From: Myxocyprinus asiaticus
Lineage: Eukaryota > Chordata > Actinopteri > Cypriniformes > Catostomidae
DNA length: 64,000 nucleotides
Reading direction: 5' to 3'
NCBI RefSeq assembly: GCF_019703515.2
Contig: NC_059347.1
Location: forward strand, 21,604,501-21,668,500
The notes under the pieces are model-generated. The model did no database searches. It worked only from the letters and a program-made list of their open reading frames with translations, and was not told the origin of the DNA. A program made the position numbers and the translations under genes. Positions 1 to 11,393 of the stretch are shown piece after piece. The stretch's first letter is position 1. Each line of letters starts with the position of its first letter.

Positions 1-57
1 ATTGTTTTAAACTGTTGTACATGTCCTGGTTGGAAATGCATGGAATGCTTTGAGCAA

Positions 58-187
58 TTTAAGCATGTGTTAAATGCATACAATACTGTGAATGATTTAA
101 GCATGTGTTAAATGCATAAAATACTGTGTGTGTTTAAGCATGTGTTAAATGTATAAAATGCTGTGAATGAAATAAGCATGTATTAAG
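58..187. repeat. 38-bp minisatellite, about 3.5 copies
   Basis: A unit beginning tttaagcatgtgttaaatg recurs at about 58, 96, 133 and 171, a spacing of 37-38 bases, with small substitutions between copies. No coding content is seen. This is a short tandem array at the window edge. Confidence 0.75.
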
Positions 188-366
188 ATGATGTATGCTG
201 AAGTCTAAGGGTAAAGCTAATGCCCTGTTTTTCCATTTGATTTGAACATTAGCCTTGACCGTATTTCATTTCCATATTTCATTTTGTCGTATTTTGTTGA
301 ACCATATTTCTTTTTCTATTTACAACCCACCAGCTTCATTAAAAAAAAGTAAAAAAAAATCAGCAA

Positions 367-672
367 TCATGATTCATAAAACGTCTTTCCCTTGATAAAG
401 TACGGTAACTGATTGTGGTGGACCACGTTGCCAACAGCAAATGGGACATCTAGCATATTTGTAGATAACTTATTTACATATCTGGCCGATAGAGATGGCT
501 CCAGGCAGTCTAGGATTACTGTATAATGTGTATATCTCTTATTGGAATGGTTGTGACTGTAGTGCTGATAGTGGGAAGAGCTGGCCCCATAGTAAACAGT
601 ATACTGCTGTTCTTTGAGGACAATGACACAACTATTTTTTAACTGTTCTCTTGGTTCCCAAATGTGCTGCAC
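367..672 (-). CDS. possible terminal exon of an unrecognised minus-strand gene
   Basis: The minus strand is open for about 100 codons and ends with TGA at 367-369. Upstream of the open stretch, near 672-680, are CAG acceptor-like sites (CTGCAG, TGTGCAG) that could begin a last exon. The composition looks protein-like (YTVYYGASSSHYQHYSHN, then ILDCLEPSLSARYVNKLS) and is not low-complexity. I do not recognise the family, and no domain or membrane segment is evident. No AATAAA was noticed just downstream on that strand. The rest of the gene would lie at higher coordinates, but the region up to 2.1 kb is repeat-rich, so this may instead be a transposon relic or a chance frame. Confidence 0.3.
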   Translation of the reverse strand: MQHIWEPREQLKNSCVIVLKEQQYTVYYGASSSHYQHYSHNHSNKRYTHYTVILDCLEPSLSARYVNKLSTNMLDVPFAVGNVVHHNQLPYFIKGKTFYES

Positions 673-900
673 ACTGCAGGCTCTTAAGAGTACACCAGCC
701 TATTGTAGTGTGTTTTTACAGAAAAATAAATAGGCCCTGACAGTGAAATTGTTTGCATGTGATAGTCCAAATTGCTGAACAGTGGCAGTGTTGCGCTTTT
801 CTTGAGCATGACACTCTGTGTCAGCGCATGGAACCTGCAAACCATTTAAATCGACTGGAATATGGAGCCATTGGTATGAATTACATATATAGCCTATATT

Positions 901-902
<2 letters not shown>

Positions 903-970
<68 letters not shown>
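903..970. repeat. (AT)n microsatellite
   Basis: An uninterrupted AT dinucleotide run of about 34 units, followed by gtgtgt. The apparent reading frame across it is an artefact of the repeat. Confidence 0.95.
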
Positions 971-976
<6 letters not shown>

Positions 977-1204
977 TTATTTATTTATTACCAATTTTTT
1001 TTAATACTTTATTTATAGTTTTAAATGCACAAGAACAAATGCTTGTTTTAAAAAGGAATAGCTATGAAAATGTAATGTGTAAAGACAACTTCAGATATGT
1101 TCATGCATAAGTGAAAGAGGACGGAAAGGTCTACACTACAAAGTAGACATGAGGATTGTTGTCTTATTTTCCGATAAAAATATCGAAACATCATTTAAAC
1201 ATGA

Positions 1205-1431
1205 AAAAATTACTTGAGAATGATGACATGAGAGATCTTGTTTTCAGATAAATCTAACAAAATATATTAAGGTTTATGCTTAAATCATGAAAAGCTAATT
1301 GCCAATGGGGTAAGAAAATAAAATGTGAATAATTTTTTTCTTGTTATAAGCATAAACATTACAATTTTTTATAGATTTCTCTGAAAACAAGGCAAAATAT
1401 CATCTCATTTAGCTTCTAAAGTAATTTTTTT
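1205..1431. repeat. small fold-back element
   Basis: The left half (aaaaattacttgagaatga, then gatcttgttttcagataaat) is matched in inverted order by the right half (atttctctgaaaacaaggc, then ctaaagtaattttttt), centred near 1300. The arms are diverged. Related inverted fragments lie outside it at about 1024-1098 and 1702-1770 (cacaagaacaaatg and aaagacaacttcagatat with their complements), so this is part of a larger decayed palindromic repeat. Confidence 0.55.
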
Positions 1432-1491
1432 AATTGCAGTTTAAACCATTCCATCCTCTTTGACTTCTATGTATGAATATAGCTATTTATT

Positions 1492-1494
<3 letters not shown>

Positions 1495-1532
<38 letters not shown>
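1495..1532. repeat. (AC)n microsatellite
   Basis: About 19 uninterrupted AC dinucleotides, within decayed fold-back repeat sequence. Confidence 0.95.
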
Positions 1533-1538
<6 letters not shown>

Positions 1539-1799
1539 TCTTCTGCTTTTTCCATTCATAGACTTTTTCATCCTCTTTATATTCTCTCTATATGTGTGAA
1601 TATATCTGATGTTGTCTTTATATATGATGAATTTGTTTGAATTGTGTGTGTCTCTTTTTTATTACTTGTTTATTTGTTTAGCTTGGTTTATTTTTTTAAC
1701 CAAACATTTGTTCTTGTGCATTTTCCATTCTCCTTCAGTTCTAAGTGTGAATATATCTGAAGTTGTCTTTAAAGACGATCAATAGGCCAACGAGTCTGT

Positions 1800-2171
1800 A
1801 CAGTGTGTAATTTCTAGGAGTGCAGCAGCAGGAGGAAGTAAAGCACAAGTCGCTTGTCGCACAGCAGTGAATGTCACTTTCAGCTTGTGTCCTCTGTTAT
1901 ACCGATATGTGCCATAGCCAGTGTGCTGCTGCAATGGCTCAATAAACCCCTCTCGGTACTTGCTGTGCGGATCGATGATTTTAATTCGGTGAAATTAGTC
2001 AGAGAGCTGTAGACCTTGCTAACAAAGCTAAACTAGCACCAGTTGATCTGATGATGCGTTCCAGCGTTTAGTGAATGTGTGTCTCTTCGAATAAACCTCC
2101 TTTCAGCTCCAAGAGGAATCGTTTTTGTTTTGTTTTGTTTTTACTTCAGACTGAATTGTTGACATCTAATC
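1800..2171 (+). promoter_or_regulatory. lnpep: presumed lnpep promoter / 5' UTR region
   Basis: This 370-base stretch directly precedes the first lnpep coding exon and has no recognised repeat. No convincing TATA box was identified. A pyrimidine-rich tract ending in tacttcag at about 2150 could be a splice acceptor, which would put a non-coding 5' exon upstream and start the coding exon's leader just after it. The assignment rests on position only. Confidence 0.35.
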
Positions 2172-2190
2172 ATGGAGTCGTTTGAAAGCG
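2172..2190 (+). CDS. lnpep: lnpep coding exon 1 (19 nt)
   Basis: ATG GAG TCG TTT GAA AGC G, followed by a gtaag donor. Joined to exon 2 (acceptor ctacag at 5453-5458) it reads [14 protein letters not shown] before MIENSMF. That is 14 residues before the MIENSMF block, the same spacing as in human LNPEP, and it fixes this ATG as the start. The +4 base is G. The exon is too short to show as a long open frame, and 3.3 kb of intron separates it from exon 2. Confidence 0.9.
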
Positions 2191-5100
2191 GTAAGATTCT
2201 CTCACTTATAGACTCTTTATTTACACGCGAATGTCTGTGCACTGCCACTGTCAAAAGTTATCGGCTAACAGGCTACTAGCCACTTCGCTTTATAAGAATA
2301 ATTCAATGCAGTCCCATAAAGTGTTACTCTCGTAGTGTGATAACGTCTTTTATTATGGCAATGATTCTATAACAGTGAATACAGAGTCAGTTATAGAGCT
2401 AATTTGGTTGAATACATAAAGACAACATGCATGCAAACTCCATGCTAGCCGACAGACAGATATATAATTAGCATAAACAGTAACAGTGCATTGAAAGTTT
2501 ATTATAGTGTACAACAGCAGAAGTATAAGGACATGACATCACCTCTGCTGAAGAATGATAGAATGATAATAGATATGATTATGTATTATTGTTTATGGTG
2601 GAGGTAATAGGAGGAAATAGAATCATTAGTGTGTTGTTTTGATGACTGGCATTCACGTGATGCTTTTCTGTCTGTCAGCAATTTGAGTTCATGTGATTGT
2701 AGTCATCAGATCTCTTAATATGAGACTGAATTTCTGTCTTCTGTCTTCGTTGTTTGGTTCACAAGTTTGAGCCTTCTAACTAACAGCCAGTGAATGGAGA
2801 AGAAAAAATACCTTCTATTGCTTGTTCTTTTTGACTTTCTGAATAAAAGTTTGGCTGATAACAGGGTGAGCCTCACAAAACCAGTCAAGAACGTGTTCAG
2901 GTCTTATTTTGCCTAAACATCAAATTAATGAAATAGAAGTTATCTTTTATATTAGTATACACTGGCAGCCAAAAGTTTGGAATAATGTACAGATTTTGCT
3001 CTTATGGAAAGAAATTGGTACTTTTATTCACCAAAGTGGCATTCAACTGATCACAATGTATAGTCAGGACATTAATAACATGAAAAATTACTATTACAAT
3101 TTGAAAACAAAATGTTCAGAACTTCTTAAACTACTTCAAAGAGTTCTCATCAAAAAATCCTCCACATGCAGCAATGACAGCTTTGCAGATCCTTGGCATT
3201 CTAGCTGTCAGTTTGTCCAGATACTCAGGTGACATTTCACCCCACACTTCCTGTAGCATAGATGTTGCTGTCTTGTCGGGCACTTCTCACGCACCTTACA
3301 GTCTAGCTGATCCCACAAAAGCTCAATGGGGTTAAGATCCATAACCCTCTTTTACAATTATCTGTTGTCCAATGTCTGTGTTTCTTTGCCCACTCTAACC
3401 TTTTCTTTTTGTTTTTCTGTTTCAAAAGTGGCATTTTATTTGCAATTGTTCCCATAAGGCCTGCACCCCTGAGTCTTCTCTTTACTGTTGTACATGAAAC
3501 TGGTGTTGAGCAGGTAGAATTCAATGAAGCTGTCAGCTGAGGACACATGAGGTGTCTATTTCTCAAACTAGAGACTCTGATGTACTTATCCTCTTGTTTA
3601 GTTGTACATCTGGCCTTCCACATCTCTTTCTGTCCTTGTTAGAGTCAGTTGTCCTTTGTCTTTGAAGACTGTAGTGTAACCTTTGATGAAATCTTCAGTT
3701 TTTTGGCAATTTCAAGCATTCCTCATTCCTCAAAACAATGATTGACTGATGAGTTTCTAGAGAAAGCTGTTTCTTTTTTGCCATTTTTGATCTAATATTG
3801 ACCTTAATACGTGCCAGTCTATTGCATACTGTGGCAACTCAGTTAAGCTTCATTTAATGAACCAAATAGCTTTCAGCTGTGTTTGATATAATGGCAAGTG
3901 ATTTTCTAGTACCAAATTAGCAATTTAGCATGATTACTCAAGGATAAGGTGTTGGAGTGATGGCTGCTGGAAATGGGGCCTGTCTAGATTTGATCAAAAA
4001 TGACTTTTTTCAAATAGTGATGGTGCTGTTTTTTTACATCAGTAATGTCCTGACTATACTTTGTGATCAGTTGAATGCCACTTTGGTTTATTAAAGTACC
4101 AATTTCCTTCCGAAACAGCAAAATCTGTACGTTATTCCAAACTTTTGGCTGCCAGTGTGTGTGTGTGTATATATATATGTATATATATATATATGAAAAT
4201 GAAGGCTATTTTTTAGGAACATTAGCCTAATGTTTGTTGACTATGCTGCTGTAACATAACAATTTCCCTTGTGGGATCAATAAAGTATATCTAATCTAAT
4301 CTATTAACTTTGTGACCTCACTTTCATGACAATTAATTAAACACACTCCCACATTCTCATTGTTGTCATTCAAAAAAAACCCTTGGTATTATATGTTGTA
4401 ATATAGTAATAATGAGAATCTAATGCATATCACCATTGAATAATGAACTAATGGAAATTCCAATAAAAATTAAAAAATGGGGTGCATTGGTTTTATTTTA
4501 AGAAAAGGTATCATATTTATATCTGTGTCTAAATAATATATAAATTATAAAAATAATAATAATAATTTATGAATTAGATCAAACACAACTGTTTTAATGT
4601 TAAATTCATGTTTATTTGTTCACTTTCAATATTTTAAAATAAAAAATTAAATTAAATTCAGTATCATTTAATTGTCATTAAAATAATGTCACAATGAAAA
4701 AAATCCTAATGGTTTATGAAAAGGCTTCTTTTATTTATGGGTGATGTGTTTATGGCTGCAAAATTCACAAACTGTGCACAGTGCTAAATGAAAGGGTTAC
4801 ACTAATATTAAATCACACATATGAATTGTCAAATTTCAGGTTACTGCACAATACAAAAATAATCACAAAAAAAAAAAAAATTAGTATTTGTGCAACAAAC
4901 CTGAGATTGACCCCAAGGTCTGTAGGTAGGACATTTGTGGTTTCAAGCTCTGTGTTAAACAGGGTAATTTGATCACTGTGTTTGCTCAGACATTGTGCCA
5001 TGATTTGTCATTCTATTCAGTTATTCTAATTCTCTCTTGAATGAGGAAGTCGAAAGAGGAAGAATGCGGTCAGTTTATTTTCTATCAGGGTATTGACAAA

Positions 5101-8100
5101 TCTTATGCAGACAGTCACAGTAGTTTAACAAACATTTGACTAAGGATAAAGTATGTTATGTAGTGCATTGGTCACAGCTTGTGGTAATGTAGGGTTGAAG
5201 GATTTACTGGAACCTTCTCAAAGTCTTCAACACTTCTTCAAGGTGCATGAAATGTTGCTTGTCCTACATCTTAAGTTTCACTTTCATATGTTGACTTTAC
5301 ACTATGACATAGAAAGCTTATGTAAACAGACTATAAAATAGTTCTGAAACATTTGCAGTAACCCTACATGACATCGGTTATGCTGCTTGTCAACAAGAAG
5401 CCACTTCCAACAACAGCGCTTTCATTCACATTTTGTCTGTTGCCACTGTAACCTACAGAAAGAGCTTCACTGCCCAGGAACATGATTGAGAACAGCATGT
5501 TTGAGGAAGAGCCAGATGTGGTGGATTTGGCAAAGGAGACCCCATCCTATCCCATAGATTCAGACGATGTGGTCTATGAACCACGGAGCTCACGACTGTT
5601 AGTCCGAGGCCTGGGAGAAAACGACCTGGATGAAGATGAGGAAGACTATGAGTCATCTGCTCGGCTTCTTGGAATGTCCTTCATGAACCGCAGTTCCAGC
5701 CAGCGTAGTGCTGCCTCATCCTACACCCGCCAACAACCTTCCGGATGGTGCTCGATGCTTTCTGCTAAAACAATGGTGGTAGGAGTTCTCATCTTTGTGC
5801 TGGTGGCCTCCTTGATCATGGTCATCTACTTCCTGCCACGTTGTACTTTCACCCAAGATGGCTGTAAGAAGGCCAACTCGACCATGGACACTGTCTATCC
5901 CATTTCCTCAAGTGGAGAACTTTTCCCATGGACAGAGTTGAGGTTACCAGTTAGTGTACACCCTGTGCATTACAATATATCAATTCATCCTAACCTGACC
6001 TCCATGTCCTTCCAAGGAAATGTGTTGATAATTGTGCAAGTCTTGCAGGAAACGAAGAAGGTAGTCCTGCACAGCTCTGATATGAAAATAATCAAGGCCA
6101 CTTTTGAAAGTAAGGAGGTCAAGATCTTGGAGTACAAACCATGGCAGCAGATTGCCATCAAATTTCCAGAGGATCTTAAGAAGGGACAGTATGTTCTAAA
6201 GATTGACTACACAGCAAACTTCTCCAGCAGCTATGATGGCTTCTACAACAGCTCCTATGTCGATACAACTGGTACCAAGAGGTAATTGTAGCCCAATTAA
6301 CCTTTGTGTAACTTTCTAGATATTTAAGACAGTTTTGAATTAACTCTTCAGCTCCATTGTTTTGACTGACAGTCTTAAGTCCTCTCACACACTTCCTGTA
6401 ATTTGCTCCAACTTTCTTCCAGAGTTTTGGCTGCTACTCAGTTTGAACCCCTGGCAGCCCGAAAGGCTTTTCCTTGTTTTGATGAGCCAGCTTTTAAATC
6501 TACTTTTCTAATCAAGATAACAAGAGAACCCAAGTACATCAGCCTTTCAAACATGCCTAAGGTAGTTATGCCAATTTATTAGTTTTTTTCTTCTTTGTCC
6601 TTTAATTTAAGAGGCTAAGACACCGTTTCGGGGTTAAGATGCGTTTCAGGTGATCCGATCACATCTGGTCAGGTGATACACATCACTGTTTACACCTGGT
6701 CACTTAAATGCGTCTCCTGTGGTCACTTGTGATCGGATTTGGAGGGAGGGACTCTGTTTCATGACGACATACATCAGTCACTATGTCAGTGTGTTCCTGC
6801 ATGATAATAAACCGCAACAAAGTCAGAAAAGACAAAGTGTGAAAAAAACGGTACGCTATTTCTCCCAGATGCAGCTGAAATTTAATCTAAGCACAAACGC
6901 AACATTTCGAGCAGAATTGTCCATTATTTTAGTGGATTGCCTGTATTAACCTGAGCTGCAGATGTTCGTGCTTCACATAAGTGTCCCTGAATGTTGATTT
7001 CAGACACACTGAAGGAGAGCCGTGAAGTTCTCATGTTTGTGTTTGTATCCGCTTTTCAACGTTTTCCGATCGGACGGTTATTTACTGTTTAAACCGCTTG
7101 TAACCGACAAAGCTTAAACTTTCTTTTAGCACAGCGGTTGATTGACAGGTGAGGGGTGGCGCTTCTATGCTGCCGGGACGCATACAGGACGGATTAGCGT
7201 TTACACATCAAATGTGATGCAGTTGAATGCGTTTTTGACCACATTCGTATGTGGTTATTGCATTACAATCACAAAACGTTTTAGACCCTGTTTAGACCTG
7301 TATTTAGTACTGACCACATGTTGATCGGATCACCAAAAATGCATCTTAATACCAGGTGGAAACAGGGTATAATACATAAAATCTGTTTATTGCAATTTGG
7401 TTAAAGGTGCACTCAGTAATTTTTTCTTCATTAGAAAAAGTTTTAATACTGAAGAAGCAAATAGTATTTTTGCTATTTTACACTCACATGAGATGAAGGC
7501 TCCAGTCATATCAGTAACCTTATAAATGCTGTTTTATTTTACATGGAGAGTGTCCCCTCATTGAGATGGCCATGTTAGGATCACATGACCAGCCAAACAC
7601 TACTAACCATCCTGTTATTGGACACTTTCACTCATGGATTAAATTAATCATGGTTGACTTGATTTAGTGAATTATATGATGGCTTTAGAAACTATTGCGT
7701 TTGAATGATGTTGTGTCCATGCCCCTGGGTGTCAGTGTAATTCCAAGGCAACTGCCATATTTTCCAGCACAACATAAATAAGATGACTGAAGGCACCTTT
7801 AAATTGTCACGTACAACATTTTATATATTTATAAGTGGTTTGTTAGTATTATACTATTATGCAAGTTTATCTCAAATTATAATATGTATGTTAGGTAATC
7901 TTATTACTGATACATTTTTATTATTTTCTAGGCCACAACCTCTAATTTAAACAATGGGCTTCAAGAAGATGAGTTTGAGAAAAGTGTTAATATGAGCACT
8001 TACCTGGTTGCATTTATTGTGGCCGAATTCAGCGGTGTCAGTAAGAATGTCTCTAAAACAATGGTATGTATACTTATTTATTTATTGAAAACTGTAGTAC

Positions 8101-11100
8101 ATGCTGGTATAGTTAATTATTCTTTCCAAATGTTGTGCAGGTGTCTGTGTATGCCATTCCAGACAAGAGGGACCAAGTGTATTATGCTTTGGAAACAGCT
8201 GGCAAATTGTTGGAGTTCTACAACACATTCTTTGAAATTGACTACCCGCTAAGCAAGTTGGGTGAGATAGCCTTCCCTTACAGAAACTCAAACTTCAAAC
8301 AGGGATTATTAGATTACTGGGATAATGAGAAGTACACTTTAATGATGTTTTACAAATAACAAGCTTAATGTTTTAAGTGTTTATTTCTGTCAGCTGCCTT
8401 GACCAAGTGTCCTTGCATAATCAATAGATTTAGTGGCCATTCCTGACTTCCTTGCTGGAGCCATGGAGAACTGGGGACTAATTACATTCCGTGAGACAAC
8501 TCTGCTAGTGGGGAATCATTCCTCCCCTATAGACAAGCAACTGGTGACCTCTGTCATTGCTCATGAACTTGCCCACCAGGTAATTAAGTTTCTAAAAAAA
8601 GTAATGTTCCCATGACAGGGTAATAATAGTCACATTCAAACAGTTTACATCACACTTGATGTGAAACAGAGATTCTGTGCGTGCCTAGTGGTATTGTACA
8701 GTGTTATCTTTTAACCCAGCTGGGTATATTGAAGATAAACCTGATTTCTCCTTCCTTTTTTCACATTGTATTATTTTGGCATGAACATGGAGTATGTCTA
8801 TGTCATACACGTGAGTAGTACCACAGCTGTTTACCATGTGGGAGAAGTCACCAGTTTCACTGTTAAAGGAATATTCTGGGTTCAGTACAAGTTAAGCTCA
8901 ATTGGCAGCATTTGTGGCATAATATCGATTACCACAAAAAATATTTTCAACTTGTTCCTCATTTGTTTAAAAAGGAATAAAGAGCAAAAATCGCAAAAGT
9001 GAATGGGGCCAGTTCATAAACATTAAAATACACAGTGTTTAAAAAGTATAGCCACAAGATGTAAACATTATATATGTTAACATGATTTTAGTTTGATAAA
9101 ATCACTTATTAACCTTTTCAGTGCGAAGTTATTACATTATATATCACAACTAATATTTTTACCACAGTAAAAGAGATTGTATCATGCTAAAATCATGTTA
9201 ACATGTATAATGTTTACGTCTTGTGGCGATACTTTTAAAACCGTGCGTATTTTAATGTCTGTGTTCTGGCCCCGTTCACTTCCTTTGTAAGTGCCTTACG
9301 TTAATTGTGATATAAAATGAACAATGAACAAGTTGAAAATATTTTTGCCAGTAATCAATATTATGACACAAATGCTGTCAGTTGAGCTTAACTTCTACTG
9401 AACCCAGAATATTCGAAGACAAGCACATTACAATACATCATCAGCAGCGGTTCACTCACACAAGTTAGGATGGTTTGCTCTCTTTCTTACCAATTTTGAA
9501 CCATATCAGAGTTCACACATACCGCACTTGGGGCTACACCAATAGTGTTGCAAGTCATCGTTGCACGGGTGTACTACAAACAGTGTGATTTATAAAACTC
9601 AAAATCCAAGCATGATTTTGAAAGCCATTTCCTGTTCCTGTAATATGTCCTGTTCTATACTGTTACTTTTTCTTTACAGTGGTTTGGAAATCTGGTCACT
9701 ATGAGATGGTGGAATGATCTTTGGCTGAATGAAGGATTTGCAACCTACATGCAGTATACATCAATTGAAACTGTGTTCCCTGACCTTGACATAGTAAGTT
9801 TTAGTCTACATGAAGAAATATACCTTTTGTTTCAATCCATACTTGTAGGTTTTAATGTTTTATTAATCTTCTTTTGCCTCATTCATTTCCAGGACACTGA
9901 ATTCTTAAGCGTTCGTTTCAGAGCACTGGCCAAGGACGCATTGAACTCGTCTCACCCAGTGTCTACTGTAGTGAGCAGCCCAGAGCAGGTGGAAGAGATG
10001 TTTGACTCTGTGTCCTATGAGAAGGTATAGCATAAATGACCTGTTGCTTGTTTACAGGCTTCATCTTACCCGCTTTTGAAAATAGCACAAAGTTACTATT
10101 TCTCCTTGATTGTATGCTATTCTTCGAACTTGTGTGCATATTAACATGTTTTCTGTCTTCTCACAAGGGGGCTTCAATACTTCTTATGCTCAATGCAACA
10201 CTCACAGGTGAAGAGTTTCGAAAAGGAGTGATTGAATATTTGCAGATGTATACATTCAGAAACACAGAAAGTGAAGACTTATGGAACAGTCTTTCCCAGG
10301 TCAGGCCTAATGAAAATTAAAAAAACTCTCCACTGGCCATGCACTGATAGCATTTCAGCATTAACGATAAAAATCAAATGCATGTCCTATGCATGTAATT
10401 GTAACATTGTGCTGACATCTGCACTTGTTTTACATAGGTGAGTAAACAACCCTTCAATATAGTGCAGATGATGAATACTTGGACTGTACAGAAGGGCTTC
10501 CCTCTGGTCACAGTAAAGAGAAACGGCACTCAAGTGACACTGACCCAAGAACATTTCCATCTGAATGCTGAAAGCACCAACCACAGGTATTGCACTTTTA
10601 CAGCAGCTTTGAACATTGATCTAAAAATGTCCCGTAAAGTGCCAGGATGAGATTAGATCTGTCTGCAGGTGGTTAGTAATGTTCTTTAGCCTCTTTGTAC
10701 TAAATTAGGTACTTGAATTTCCTCTTTAAAGGCTAACTCTACTACAAATCAGCTTACTTTTTTTACAAGGTTTGTTGATGTCACATCTCATGGGATAGAA
10801 TGCTGTTTTTGTTTTAAGGTGTCAAAGGGTCAGACAAGCTTTGCTTTATTGATCGGAGTCAAAGTCTTAGATCGGTCTGTAGTAAAAGCAACATTTATGT
10901 GAAGTCAGCCTTTAGTAATGTTGAACCAATGTTAAGTGATCCACACTTACCACAGTTCTTTTTTTTTTTTTCCTGTAGCAGTTTGTGGCATATTCCCCTG
11001 ACGTATGTAAATGACAGCTGTGGTGCTCTCAGCTCCTGCAAGCAAGTATTCCATCTCAAGGACAAAACAGGTGAAAATTGTCACTTACATCACATGGGAA

Positions 11101-11345
11101 ACCAGCTATGGGAAAACTGGCTTCAGATTTGATTATTGTATATTGTAAAGTCAATGTGCTGAATCAGCACCACAGTTTAGCAAAACATGCGGTTGTTAGC
11201 CCTGTGTATTGTGTTATACAAATGTTTGATCATTGATGGTCTCAGACAGCACACCCACGGACCGCCCACAATCAAATGCACACTGCACACAAAAATGACG
11301 AAAGCGCTGATTCCAAGCATGCATCACATCAGTTTGCAAAGAATG

Positions 11346-11393
<48 letters not shown>

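Noticed and set aside
753..1004. 83-codon frame across the (AT)n run
   Set aside because: Half of it is translated microsatellite (IYIYIY) and the rest has no domain or splice support.
5453..5656. Minus-strand frame opposite lnpep exon 2
   Set aside because: It lies antisense to a securely assigned coding exon.
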